Assembly (NCBI RefSeq): GCF_017301735.1
Contig: NZ_CP071090.1
Coordinates: 5,012,001 to 5,076,000 of the forward strand
Direction of reading: 5' to 3'
From: Pyxidicoccus parkwaysis
GTDB lineage: Bacteria; Myxococcota; Myxococcia; Myxococcales; Myxococcaceae
Length of the DNA stretch: 64,000 nucleotides
The notes below the pieces were generated by a model. The model did no database searches. It worked only from the letters and a program-made list of their open reading frames with translations, and had not been told where the DNA came from. A program made the position numbers and the translations under genes. Shown here piece by piece: positions 8,588 through 17,590 of the stretch (positions within the stretch are counted from its first letter, which is position 1; each line of letters begins with the position of its first letter).

Positions 8588-8672
8588 CCAGCCTGCCCCG
8601 TCCGCGACGCGCACGGTGAAGGTCGTGTCGACCTCATCGCCGCGGTACTGCCCGACGAACGCCGCCAGCGGC
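8588..8672 (-). pseudogene. Serine-hydrolase-like tail fragment
   Basis: The 28 or so residues LAAFVGQYRGDEVDTTFTVR-VADGAGW resemble the start of the small C-terminal beta domain of class C beta-lactamase-like serine hydrolases (L-x-x-Y-x-G-x-Y-x-S-x-E-L-D-x-x-Y). It fuses in frame into the transposase fragment, so it is a scar, not a gene. The match is short and the call tentative. Confidence 0.35.
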
Positions 8673-8725
8673 GAGGCCGTGGCCCCCCTGGCAGGACTTA
8701 CTTCGACTGGATTATCGTCACAGAG

Positions 8726-9223
8726 ATGCAAAAACACTTCAGTGGACTCATGCGCTTTGATGTCGTGCTGGCGGTCGTGGCCCTGGCCGCGTGCAACGGG
8801 GGAGACCCTGGCGAGGATGAACTCCAGCTCGGAGAGACGGAGCAGGAACTGTCCTGCACGGTGACCCGGCAATGCCCGGGAGCCGCGCCCGTCTCCTGCA
8901 GTTCATCCATTGGCATCTGTGACGCGGGGAGCACCAACGGAGGGTGGGTGTCGTGTGATTTCCGCTACACCTACTGTGCCGCGCCGTGTCTCTGCGGCAG
9001 CGAGCGATTCGTGGTTTCGAAAGGCACCTATGATCCGTTCCGCTGCACCCGCGCCATGGAGACCGCGCGAGCGCAAGCAGTGGCAGCAGCCACGGCGGCC
9101 TGCCCTGCGGGCTATTGCAACGGAGTGGAGCAGGAGTTGCGGTGTGAGCAGGCTCCGGACGGCCGTTACCACGCGCTCTTCCAGCTGACGTACTCCTGCA
9201 AGGATCCGGTGACCTGCCAGTAG
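8726..9223 (+). CDS. Cysteine-rich lipoprotein, unknown function
   Basis: A 165-residue protein with a type II signal ending LAAC at residues 20-23. Two starts are possible, ATG 8726 or ATG 8750; both keep the hydrophobic core, and neither has a strong ribosome site. The mature protein has about 16 cysteines, including TRQCPG, SCSSSIGICD, YCAAPCLCGS and CPAGYCNGVEQELRCEQ, implying multiple disulphides and an extracytoplasmic location. The middle (RAMETARAQAVAAATAAC) is helical. No family recognised. The gene begins right after the composite relic on the opposite strand, so its promoter region may have been reshaped by that rearrangement. Confidence 0.7.
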   Translation: MQKHFSGLMRFDVVLAVVALAACNGGDPGEDELQLGETEQELSCTVTRQCPGAAPVSCSSSIGICDAGSTNGGWVSCDFRYTYCAAPCLCGSERFVVSKGTYDPFRCTRAMETARAQAVAAATAACPAGYCNGVEQELRCEQAPDGRYHALFQLTYSCKDPVTCQ

Positions 9224-9300
9224 CTCCCCCAAGCAGGTGAGGAGGAGGCGAGAGCGCGCGATTCTGGAGCACCTGGGCTCCGCCGTAGTACATCAGCGCC

Positions 9301-9855
9301 ATGGGCCTCTTGACCTTCGGACTCAACGTGACGCTGGACGGGTGCTGCGACCATCGCGAGGGGATCGCGGACGACGAGCTGCACGACTACTTCACGCAGC
9401 TGATGGACGCAGCAGGGGCGATGCTGTGGGGGCGCGTCACGTACGAGCTCATGGAGAGCGCCTGGCCGGCGGTGGCGCGCGACGAGAACGCGCCACGCGC
9501 GATGCAGGAGTGGGCGCGCAAGCTGGAGGCCAAGCCGAAGTATGTGGTCTCGGCCTCGCGACGCGACTTCCCGTGGACCAACACCTTCCGCATCGAGGGG
9601 GATTTGCGTGAGGCCGTGACGCAGCTGAAGGAGAAGACCCCGCAAGGCGTGCTCGTGGGCAGTCCCACGCTCTCGGCGGCGCTCGAGCGGCTGGGGCTGA
9701 TCGATGAGTACCGTCTCGTTGTCCACCCCGTCCTCGCCGGCCACGGGCCGTGGTTGTTTCAGGGCCTGGAGCCCTCGCGGCGCCTCGAGCTCGTCTCGAC
9801 GCACCGGATGAAGTCCGGGCAGGTGGCGCTGCATTACCGCCGCAAGGAGGGATGA
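9301..9855 (+). CDS. DHFR/RibD C-terminal-fold reductase
   Basis: A 184-residue cytoplasmic protein of the RibD C-terminal/dihydrofolate-reductase-like family. Visible landmarks are the first strand with LNVTLDG, the helix then AMLWGRVTYELM (NADPH-binding strand), KYVVSASRRDFPWTN, GVLVGSPTLSAALERLGLID and EYRLVVHPVLAGHGPWLF. Proteins of this group reduce pteridine- or pyrimidine-like substrates, but most stand-alone members have no defined substrate. There is no riboflavin gene next to it; ribBA lies 26 kb away. Start ATG 9301; no strong ribosome site is visible. Confidence 0.88.
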   Translation: MGLLTFGLNVTLDGCCDHREGIADDELHDYFTQLMDAAGAMLWGRVTYELMESAWPAVARDENAPRAMQEWARKLEAKPKYVVSASRRDFPWTNTFRIEGDLREAVTQLKEKTPQGVLVGSPTLSAALERLGLIDEYRLVVHPVLAGHGPWLFQGLEPSRRLELVSTHRMKSGQVALHYRRKEG

Positions 9856-9861
9856 CCCGAT

Positions 9862-9981
9862 CAGGCCGAGCGGTCCTCGTCGTCGAAGTCGAAGTACTCG
9901 CAGATTTCGTTGAGGACGCCCTGAACGATCTGTCCAATGCTCCAGCGCCCGGAAACCAGAGCCCTGCTAATGATTGCGGGA
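9862..9981 (-). pseudogene. 3' gene remnant, unidentified
   Basis: The minus strand between a stop near 9983 and the TGA at about 9876 reads AIISRALVSGRWSIGQIVQG then VLNEICEYFDFDDEDRSA. Composition and third-position G/C look coding, but there is no start and no upstream domain. It is convergent with the DHFR-fold gene. Likely the tail of a lost gene. Confidence 0.35.
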
Positions 9982-10025
9982 GTTGACTACGCTGGCCCCG
10001 TTCCACTCACTCAACGGGGTCTCTC

Positions 10026-10313
10026 ATGAAGCGTTCTCTTGTTGCGACGGTGGCGTTCTTCAGCTTCTCCCTCCTGGCGTGTGGCGGCGCGAACACCGGT
10101 GTGGAGAGCGAGGCCACGCCCGCGGACGGTCAGGAGTCGACGGTCTCCCAGTTCGAGACCTGCACCGGCTACAAGGCGTGCAGTTCGATTGCGAACACAT
10201 TCTGCTCGCCCGAGGGCGCCACGACGCATTGCTGCGCCAGCAACGGCACCACCAGCGACCTCATCTGCGCCCGCACCAGCACGTCCTCCGCGGCGCGGTG
10301 GCTCTACTACTGA
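10026..10313 (+). CDS. Small cysteine-rich lipoprotein
   Basis: A 95-residue protein with basic start, hydrophobic core and LLAC at residues 16-19, giving a mature lipoprotein of about 77 residues. The mature part has cysteines in CTGYKACSS, TFCSPEG, HCCASN and LICART, probably disulphide-bonded, and ends with aromatic RWLYY. Similar very small exported proteins with no known role are frequent in myxobacteria. It faces the macroglobulin gene and shares with it the hairpin at 10387-10421. Confidence 0.75.
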   Translation: MKRSLVATVAFFSFSLLACGGANTGVESEATPADGQESTVSQFETCTGYKACSSIANTFCSPEGATTHCCASNGTTSDLICARTSTSSAARWLYY

Positions 10314-10386
10314 GGCCCCCGGTCCGCGCTCGCACGGCTCCGGGGTCTGGCTTTACAGCTGCGACTCGAACGCCCTTGTAGCGCAC

Positions 10387-10421
10387 GAGGCCGGGCGGGA
10401 TTCATGCGTCCGCCCGGCCTC
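10387..10421. terminator. Bidirectional hairpin terminator
   Basis: A perfect 12-bp GC-rich stem (GAGGCCGGGCGG / CCGCCCGGCCTC) with an 11-nt loop sits between the convergent small lipoprotein and macroglobulin genes. A T-run is lacking on either side, which is common in high-GC genomes. Confidence 0.7.
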
Positions 10422-10426
10422 TCACA

Positions 10427-13400
10427 TCACTGCGGCTTGGGAGCGATGGAGACCTTCACGCCCTCGCTCCACATCTTGTGCTCGTCCGCGTAGTACAGGT
10501 ACGCGCGGCTGGCCGGACCGGTGTACGTGCCTGGCACCGCGGCCACCAGGGACACCGGCACGTCGATGCGCTTCCGGGGCTCCATGCCGCGCCAGTAGAA
10601 GACGACGTCGCGGCCAATCACCTCGTACGCGTCCACCACCTGCCGCTTCACCAGCTCCTTGAGCTGGTCGTGCCGCACCTCCAGCCCGCCCGGCACGCCG
10701 AAGATGGCCACCGCAGTGGGCAGCCGCTGGCCGGTCCGGTTGGCAATCACCACGCGCGCTTCCGTGGGCTCGCCCTCCGTCAGGTCCGTCTTCGCCATCA
10801 CCACCTCCAGCGCCACCGGCGTCTCCTTCGAGCTGTCCGGCACCAACGCGCTGTACGTGACTTCCACCGAGTACGGCAGCTCCGCGCCACCCTCCATCCG
10901 CAGCTCCACGCGGCGCTCACCCGGGCCGAGCAGCGAGGCCACGTCGGGCAGCTTCAGCGCCTCCTGCGTCGAGCCATCGAAGCGCACCGGCTCGCCCACC
11001 GGACGGCCCTCCACGTACACGCGCACCAGGCCCGGCGAGAGCTTCGACGCGCGCGCCTTGTCGTAGGCGATGATGGCGCGCAGCGCGAGCACCGTGCTCT
11101 GCGTCGTCCCGTACCGGCCACCATCGCTGGACTCCGCGATGAACTTCATCGCGCGCTCCACGTTCCCCACGTAGGCCGGCTCACGCATCCAGGCCAACGC
11201 CGCCAGCGAGGTGGTCTCGATGTTCAGCGTCTCCCCCGAGCTGCCCACGATGGACTGCGTCGCGCCGCCCACCACGCCGTCCTTGCCCTGCTGCGACGCG
11301 AGCCGGTCCATCAGCTTGCGCGCCTCGGCCCTGTCCCCCGCGAGCGCCATGGCATTGGCCGCCAGCGCCACCACGTAGCTGTTGGTGCTCTTCGCCGCCG
11401 CGGCCTTCAGCGAGGCCACTTCGCGAGACAGCTCCTTCGCCTGCGCGGCCGGCTGGCCCGCGCTCTCCAGCAGCGTCCAGAGGATGTACGCATTCGACGT
11501 GTCCGCGTCCTCCACCCACACGTGCAGCGCGCGGCGCTTGCGGTTGAAGCCGCCCTGCCCGTCCCGCTGCTGGAGCAGCCACTCACGCGTACGCGTCAGC
11601 ATCGCGGTGTCCACGTCGCGCACCTGCTGCATGTCCGTGAAGTGCAGCAGGCCGAAGGCCGTGAGCGCCTCGTGGCCGGGGGCCTGCCCGAACCACTCGT
11701 AGCCCTTCTCGGACGTCTCGTAGCCCACCAGCCGCTGGTAGCCGCGCTCCAGCTTCTCCTTCGCACTCGCCACCAGGTCCGGGCTCACGCCGGTGTGCGT
11801 CTGGAAGTACTGCTGCGCCATCGTCATCGGGTACGTGGTGGAGCTGGTCTGCTCGAAGCAGCCGGAGGGCTCCTGGATGAGGCGGGCCAGCGACTCGGTC
11901 ATGTTGGCCAGCGGGCCCGGATACACGGCGATGGACGTGCGCACGCTGCCCGGCACCACGCTGTCCGGCAGCACCACCCGGTGCGCCACCGGCGCCTTCG
12001 ACGACAGCAGCCCGCCGAAGGACATGCGACCCGGGAAGCCGCGCGGCTTGATGGACAGCGTGCGCGTGACGACGTCCGAGTAGTCACCGGCGCTCGCCGT
12101 GAGCTTCACGTCCACCGGCTGCGTCTCCTGGCCAATCTCCAGTGAGAAGAGCTGCCGGGCCCGAGCCTGCGAGGCCAGGTCCATCGTCTTGCTGCCGGAG
12201 ACCTTCACGTCGCCCTTCAGCTCCACCTTCACGCCCGCGCCCGTGAGCCTCGACTCCGTCCCGTTCACCAGCGCCACCGGCAGCTTCACCACGTCGCCCG
12301 ACGTCACCTCGAGCGGCAGCTTGGGCTCGGCGTAGAAGGGCTGCACCGACTCCAGCTCCGCCACCGCCGAGCCGAGCGCGCCGTCACTGCCCACCGCCCC
12401 GGCGAAGGCCTTGAACGTCGTCACCGAGTCGCTCATCGCGAACTTCACCCGCGCCTCACCGGTGCTGGCATCCGTGCGCACGCCGGCGTTCCAGTAGAGC
12501 GTCTCCGCGAAGTCCACGCGGTCGCCCGACTTGCGGCCCGGCCGCGCCACATGCGCGTACTCACGGAGGTAGACCAGCTGGCCCATGACGGGGCCATTCA
12601 TCTCCGCGAAGCCCATGTCCCGCTTCGCGCGCCGGGCCACCTTGTCCATCGCGACCTTCTCCTCCATGGGCGCCGCCTCGTCCTTCGCCTGGAGCACGGG
12701 CGCCGGCTGCACGATTCCCTGGGCGATGGGAGCCTGGGCCGGAGGCGCTGCCGCGGGGACTGGAGCCGCGGCAGCGAGCTGCGGCATCCCCACCACTCCG
12801 CCCATGACGGCGCCCTCTTCCGCACCCATCATGTCGGCGGGCATCTCCTCCATCTCGGGCACGGGCTCCTCCATGGCCTTCTGATTGACCGCGGGCGCCC
12901 GGTCATCGAACGCCAGCCCGCGCCCACGCCCGCCCTTGCGGACGGGGGCCGTCGGCCTGCGCACCACCCGCTCCTCCGGCCAGCGCACCGCGAGCACGCG
13001 CATCGCCGCCTCACCATGGCGGGCGAGGAAGCCCTGCGTGTCCGTCAGGGCGAAGCGCCGCCAGCCCTGCGTGCCCAGCAGCAGGTCCACCGCGAGCTTC
13101 GACTTCGGATTCTTCGCGTCGAGGTAGAGCTGCGCATCGGCCAGCTCCCGCACCTCGGGCTCCAGCAGTACCATGACAGGGAGCTGCGGCGCCTGGTCGC
13201 GCTTCTCCTGCAGCTCCAGCACCGCGTCGTCCGTGACGGTGAGCATCACCAGCGCGGACACCGGCTTGCCGTCGCGCGTGGTGCGGGCGGTGAGCTGCAC
13301 CGGGCCGCCGGGCACGTAGCGGTTGCGGTCCGCCTTCAGCTCCACCTCCACCTGCTTCGACGGCTGACGGAACACCAGTCGCTCCGCGAGCGGACGCCCG

Positions 13401-14638
13401 TCGTGGTCCCACACCGTGGCGACGAGGACGCCATCCGCCTCGCCCGGGTCCAGCGTCACCGGCCCGCCCTGGTCATTGCCGAGCACCGCCGAGGCCACGC
13501 GCACCTCGCGCTGGCTCAGCGTCACCGTCGCGCGGCCCACGCCGGACAGGCCCACCGCGAGCTGCACCATGCGGCCCGCGGGCACCACGTCCTCGCGAGC
13601 ACGGATGACAGCGCCCCTCGGCTTCACCTCCGGCAGCGGGAAGGTCTTCTTGATGCCCGACGGCGAGTCGATGCGCAGCGCGTACTTCACCTCGGCCTGC
13701 GGCGTCAGCTCGAAGCGGCCGCGGCCCTCGTGCTCGGAGCGCACGGTGGCGACGACGCGGCCGGTGCCCACCTCCACCACGCGGCCCACCAGGTCCGCCG
13801 GCTTCTTCGAGGGCGTGCGCGCCTCGAAGTACACGCGCGAGGCGAGCCCCGCCACCAGGTCTCCGCCCTCCGGATACAGCGCGAGGTCCAGCGTCTGGAG
13901 GAGAATCGGAATCGTCTTCGCGGCGGACTCCACCACGCCGCCGTCTTCAATCGTGAAGGCCAGCGTGCCCTCGCCACGCTCGATGGCCTTGGGCAGCGGG
14001 AAGCGCACCGTGCAGCGCCCCTTCCCGTCCACCGTGCAGGGCACCTGAGCCACGGTGGCGCCGTCGACGAGCGCGTTGGCCGTCACCTTCGCGCCCTCGG
14101 GCACGCCGCCCTCCGCGCGCTTCACGTCCAGCGTCGCGGTGACGGTGTCCCCCGGTCCGTAGCCGTCGCGGAGGAACTCGATTTGCGACTTGAGGCGAGG
14201 GGCCCGGTAGGCGCGCACGTCGAACTTGCGCTCCGCCGGGGCCGCGCCCGTCCACGGGTAGGTGACGCGCAGGGTGTACTCGCCGCCGGGCTGGCCGGCG
14301 GGGACGGGCCAGGCGTAACCCCAGACGGAGTCACCCGTGGACACCGTGCTGGTGGTGACGACGTCCCCCTTGGGCCCGCGCAACTCCACCTGCGCCTGGA
14401 GCGAGCCCGGGTATGGCTTGCGGCTCAGGGCCTCCAGCACCAGGCCGCGCACGAGCACCTGCTCCCCTGGCCGGTAGAACGGCTTGTCGGTGGTGACGTA
14501 GGTCAGGTAGCGGTTCTGCCCGCCCAGCGAGCGGGTGGTGGCCCGGGCTGCGAGGACGCGAGGGGACAGCAACACGAGGAGGGCGATGAACCCCAGGGTC
14601 AGGAGCGTGCGCGCGGCACGCGGGACGTGGAAGGTCAT
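10427..14638 (-). CDS. Alpha-2-macroglobulin family protein with thioester
   Basis: A 1403-residue exported protein; a Sec signal covers residues 1-30. An MG2-type domain begins near residue 48 (TTDKPFYRPGEQVLVRG). A Pro/Ala/Met-rich low-complexity linker occupies about residues 560-695, where host macroglobulins carry the bait region. The A2M domain (ARVKFAMSDSVTTFKAFA) follows, then the thioester domain with GCFEQ, Cys927 and Gln930 forming the covalent-trap bond. The C-terminus is a receptor-binding-like beta domain. Bacterial members are thought to trap foreign proteases in the periplasm or on the surface, which suits a predator that releases proteases. The usual partner PBP1C is not adjacent. 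There is no lipobox. Monocistronic. Confidence 0.93.
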   Translation of the reverse strand: MTFHVPRAARTLLTLGFIALLVLLSPRVLAARATTRSLGGQNRYLTYVTTDKPFYRPGEQVLVRGLVLEALSRKPYPGSLQAQVELRGPKGDVVTTSTVSTGDSVWGYAWPVPAGQPGGEYTLRVTYPWTGAAPAERKFDVRAYRAPRLKSQIEFLRDGYGPGDTVTATLDVKRAEGGVPEGAKVTANALVDGATVAQVPCTVDGKGRCTVRFPLPKAIERGEGTLAFTIEDGGVVESAAKTIPILLQTLDLALYPEGGDLVAGLASRVYFEARTPSKKPADLVGRVVEVGTGRVVATVRSEHEGRGRFELTPQAEVKYALRIDSPSGIKKTFPLPEVKPRGAVIRAREDVVPAGRMVQLAVGLSGVGRATVTLSQREVRVASAVLGNDQGGPVTLDPGEADGVLVATVWDHDGRPLAERLVFRQPSKQVEVELKADRNRYVPGGPVQLTARTTRDGKPVSALVMLTVTDDAVLELQEKRDQAPQLPVMVLLEPEVRELADAQLYLDAKNPKSKLAVDLLLGTQGWRRFALTDTQGFLARHGEAAMRVLAVRWPEERVVRRPTAPVRKGGRGRGLAFDDRAPAVNQKAMEEPVPEMEEMPADMMGAEEGAVMGGVVGMPQLAAAAPVPAAAPPAQAPIAQGIVQPAPVLQAKDEAAPMEEKVAMDKVARRAKRDMGFAEMNGPVMGQLVYLREYAHVARPGRKSGDRVDFAETLYWNAGVRTDASTGEARVKFAMSDSVTTFKAFAGAVGSDGALGSAVAELESVQPFYAEPKLPLEVTSGDVVKLPVALVNGTESRLTGAGVKVELKGDVKVSGSKTMDLASQARARQLFSLEIGQETQPVDVKLTASAGDYSDVVTRTLSIKPRGFPGRMSFGGLLSSKAPVAHRVVLPDSVVPGSVRTSIAVYPGPLANMTESLARLIQEPSGCFEQTSSTTYPMTMAQQYFQTHTGVSPDLVASAKEKLERGYQRLVGYETSEKGYEWFGQAPGHEALTAFGLLHFTDMQQVRDVDTAMLTRTREWLLQQRDGQGGFNRKRRALHVWVEDADTSNAYILWTLLESAGQPAAQAKELSREVASLKAAAAKSTNSYVVALAANAMALAGDRAEARKLMDRLASQQGKDGVVGGATQSIVGSSGETLNIETTSLAALAWMREPAYVGNVERAMKFIAESSDGGRYGTTQSTVLALRAIIAYDKARASKLSPGLVRVYVEGRPVGEPVRFDGSTQEALKLPDVASLLGPGERRVELRMEGGAELPYSVEVTYSALVPDSSKETPVALEVVMAKTDLTEGEPTEARVVIANRTGQRLPTAVAIFGVPGGLEVRHDQLKELVKRQVVDAYEVIGRDVVFYWRGMEPRKRIDVPVSLVAAVPGTYTGPASRAYLYYADEHKMWSEGVKVSIAPKPQ

Positions 14639-14771
14639 GGCGAGCGTGAACGAGTGAGCAAGCCGGAAGTTCTGCCCCTTCTTTCAAGGCCTTCCAGCGA
14701 GGGGCCGGGGCACCGCGTCACATCCGACCCGGGCGTCCCTCTACCAGAAGGACTCTCCTGCGAGGTGCGCC

Positions 14772-15956
14772 GTGCCGAACCCCCACTCCATCCTGAGCAG
14801 CCCCACCCTGCTCGCGCGTCACATCATTGACTACGGAGCCCTGGAGGAAGACCAGCCGCTGGAAGCCTTGGGCATTCCGAGGGAGCGCGCCGCACTGGAG
14901 AAGGTCATCCTCGGACTTCCCTTTCCCGCCGGCCTGGCTCCCACACCCCAGCCCATCACGCCGCCTCCCTCTCCCAGCGCCCCCCTGCCCGAGGCGGACT
15001 ACCTGGTCGTCACCTGGACGGTGGCCGAAGTCGAGGCCCTGGCGGACACCCTCACCCCGGGCGTGCGGCGCGACCACTGGAACAACTACGACCGGAACTA
15101 CGACTCCCAGTACCGTCCGAACATCCGCAAGGGCGCGCCGTCGCAGCGGGTGGGCCGGCTGGGGAGCTGGTTCCTCACGCGCATCGGCACGAAGAAGGTG
15201 CTGTGCTTCAAGTCGGAACTGCACCTCAACCAGGACGGCATGCGCACCGGCGACGGCACCGCGACGCTGCCGGTGAAGGACATGTTCCACCAGCTCATCA
15301 GCGAGGTGAAGCCGCGCATGGTGCTCACGGTGGGCACCGCGGGCGCGACCTTCCCGGACCATGAACTGGGCGACGTCATCATCACCCGCGCCGCGAAGTT
15401 CCGCCTGTCGCAGGAGTTCCGCAACGAGGACTTCAACGGGAAGACGTACCGCTGCGACTTCACCATCCCCACGCGGTTCTTCAACGATGCGCAGCAACTG
15501 ATGGCACGCCATGCGGACCAGCTCCGCGAGCCGGACTTCGGTCCGCCCACCAAGCGGTATGCCTTCACCGGTCCGCTCATCCACCCGCCCCGCAACACGC
15601 CGGACATCAAGATGGACGGGCGCGACATGCCCGAGTTCCACCCCATGCTCACCACCGACTTCTTCGAGTTCGGCACCTCGCGCAATGGATTGGAGACAGC
15701 GGGCGCGGGCGTGGAGATGGGAGACGCGGTGCTCGGCCTGGTGGCCGAGGAGCTGGGGGCGAAGGCGCCGCTGTGGCTCGTCATCCGCAATGCGTCGGAC
15801 CCGCAAATCAATGGCGACCTGCCCGACGCACCGCGCGCGCTCAACATGCAGGCGCACTGGGCCGTCTGGTACTACGAGTCCTTTGGCTACTGGACCAGTG
15901 TGAACAGCGCGCTGGGCACCTGGGCCGTCATCGCGGGACACGGCAGCACGGTGTGA
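14772..15956 (+). CDS. Nucleoside-phosphorylase-fold protein
   Basis: A 394-residue protein starting at GTG 14772, with GAGG 6 nt upstream. The C-terminal two thirds match the PNP/UDP phosphorylase fold: MVLTVGTAGATFPDHELGDV with the GTAG phosphate/ribose loop and DVIITRAAKF, then a late segment GAGVEMGDAVLGLVAEELGA with the conserved Glu-Met pair, and PLWLVIRNASDPQ. The N-terminal 110 residues, including a Pro-rich stretch, are an addition not seen in the simple enzymes. Such proteins act as nucleoside phosphorylases or hydrolases; the base is unknown. It is divergent from the macroglobulin gene and 59 nt upstream of a SUKH-like gene. Confidence 0.8.
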   Translation: MPNPHSILSSPTLLARHIIDYGALEEDQPLEALGIPRERAALEKVILGLPFPAGLAPTPQPITPPPSPSAPLPEADYLVVTWTVAEVEALADTLTPGVRRDHWNNYDRNYDSQYRPNIRKGAPSQRVGRLGSWFLTRIGTKKVLCFKSELHLNQDGMRTGDGTATLPVKDMFHQLISEVKPRMVLTVGTAGATFPDHELGDVIITRAAKFRLSQEFRNEDFNGKTYRCDFTIPTRFFNDAQQLMARHADQLREPDFGPPTKRYAFTGPLIHPPRNTPDIKMDGRDMPEFHPMLTTDFFEFGTSRNGLETAGAGVEMGDAVLGLVAEELGAKAPLWLVIRNASDPQINGDLPDAPRALNMQAHWAVWYYESFGYWTSVNSALGTWAVIAGHGSTV

Positions 15957-16015
15957 GCGCGCCGGAGACGTGAGACTGCTCGCCTTCGTGGAGCACATGT
16001 CTCAAGCTGCCGCGC

Positions 16016-17440
16016 ATGACGAAATACACGGTCAAGCTCTCGGCGGCACCCAAGGGACATGTGGTGCCGCCGCTGCTCTCGGATGTCGGTGACTGGGTTC
16101 GCACGCAGCAACATGGGACTTTGGGATGGTTCGATGCACTGGCCGCCGAGGCCATCCCGAAGGAGTGGAGCCCGGAGAAGGCGGACCGCCTCCGTCGCGA
16201 GGCCTTCTCGTTCCTGAGCCTTCCGGATGGCTCGATGCTCGCGCTCGTGAATCCCGGGGCCGGGGCTCCGCCCGCCGTGGCGCTGCTCGGCTCCGAGGGC
16301 GAGGCGCGCACCGTCGCGAACAGCCTCGAGGAGTTCCTGACGCTCTGGTCCAAGGGCGAGACTGACATCACCGACCTCGACGACGAGGAGGCGGCGTCCG
16401 GACGGAAGGCGCTGGCCGCGTGGCTGAAGGAGAAGAAGGTCAAGGCGCCGAAGGTGAAGGACTTCGACTTCACGGCCTGGCTCGACGGCGGCACCCCGAC
16501 GCCCGCCGCGGCGCAGGCAGTGGCCGCTCCCACGTTCGAGCCGACGGCGGTGATGAAGCAGCTCGGCCCGAAGGTGCAGCGCCTCGCTTCGGTCCTCGGA
16601 CGGCGCGCGGATTCTCCCGAGGTCATCGCCTACGTGACGGAGGTGCTCGGCAAGAAGGTGCCGCAGTCCACCAACGAGAACAATGACTCGGCGAACGTGG
16701 AGGCGTCCAAGCAGGGCGTCGAGATTGTCTTCTCGCACAACGTCCTGAACGAGGCCTTTCCGCCCATCCCGAAGACGTCCAAGACGTTCATCCCCTACGT
16801 CACCCATGCCTGGGTGAGGGAGAAGATTGGCGAGACGATTCTGGGCGTGCCGTGGAAGCCGGCCTCGGAGGCGGACGTCACCAAGGTGCTCGGAGAGCCC
16901 ACCGGCCGCAGTGCCGCCTTCGCGGACGAGGATGAGCTCACCGTCGCGTATTGGACCCGTGCGCTCGACACCTCGGGACACGTGCAGCTCGAGTTCGAGT
17001 ACGACGACGGCCTCTCCGTCACCGTCTCCGTGAAGAGCGCCGGTGAACTCGAGCCTCGTCCCGATGTCACGACCGGGCTCTTCGTCGGCTATGCCGCGAC
17101 ACGTGGCCTGCTCGACGCCTCGCGCTTCGCCGCGCACCGCGAGCTGTTCGACGCGGTCTCGAAGCGCAAGGCCCGAGGCTCGGAGCTCGTGAAGCAGGCG
17201 CTTCCGCGCGGACTCTGGGACGACCACCTCCGGGATGCGCCCGGACTCCAGACGTTGGCGTATCGCTGGTTCCACAACATGAACGACCTGTGGATTACGG
17301 CGGACCTCATCAAGACGTTCGGCAAGCGCAAGGGCCCGTTCGGTCACGATGAGCCAAAGCTGGACGAAGACACCTGGGAGGCCGTCGACAAGGCCGCGCC
17401 CCTCCTCGACAAGCGCTTCGCGGCGTGGCTCGCGAAGTAG
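16016..17440 (+). CDS. SUKH-like (SMI1/KNR4) domain protein, two-domain
   Basis: A 474-residue cytoplasmic protein with no signal or membrane segment. Residues 55-125 fit a SUKH fold: FSFLSLPDGSMLALVNPGAG, PAVALLGSEGEARTVANS and LEEFLTLWSKGE. This is followed by a linker with Lys-rich and Ala/Pro-rich parts. The C-terminal 280 residues (KQGVEIVFSHNVLNEAFPPI..., HAWVREKIGETILGVPW) are unknown to me. SUKH proteins often serve as immunity proteins against nuclease or deaminase toxins, but no toxin gene is adjacent here. The start ATG at 16016 lacks a visible ribosome site. Moderate confidence in the fold, none in the function. Confidence 0.6.
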   Translation: MTKYTVKLSAAPKGHVVPPLLSDVGDWVRTQQHGTLGWFDALAAEAIPKEWSPEKADRLRREAFSFLSLPDGSMLALVNPGAGAPPAVALLGSEGEARTVANSLEEFLTLWSKGETDITDLDDEEAASGRKALAAWLKEKKVKAPKVKDFDFTAWLDGGTPTPAAAQAVAAPTFEPTAVMKQLGPKVQRLASVLGRRADSPEVIAYVTEVLGKKVPQSTNENNDSANVEASKQGVEIVFSHNVLNEAFPPIPKTSKTFIPYVTHAWVREKIGETILGVPWKPASEADVTKVLGEPTGRSAAFADEDELTVAYWTRALDTSGHVQLEFEYDDGLSVTVSVKSAGELEPRPDVTTGLFVGYAATRGLLDASRFAAHRELFDAVSKRKARGSELVKQALPRGLWDDHLRDAPGLQTLAYRWFHNMNDLWITADLIKTFGKRKGPFGHDEPKLDEDTWEAVDKAAPLLDKRFAAWLAK

Positions 17441-17590
17441 CAGCGCGCAGGGAGCGGCGGAGACGGTGTGGCGCCCCGCCCTCCCCTCGCGACTCGTACA
17501 GGATGGGCCGAGACTGAAAATCCACGAATAAACTGCATTGGCTGTCAGGCCCGCGTGTTTCGCTGCGCTCCTCAACCAGGAGGAACGCAG

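Noticed and set aside
12551..14830. 759-aa plus-strand frame antisense to the macroglobulin gene
   Set aside because: His/Arg/Leu-rich shadow; no motif; the minus strand encodes a clear A2M protein.
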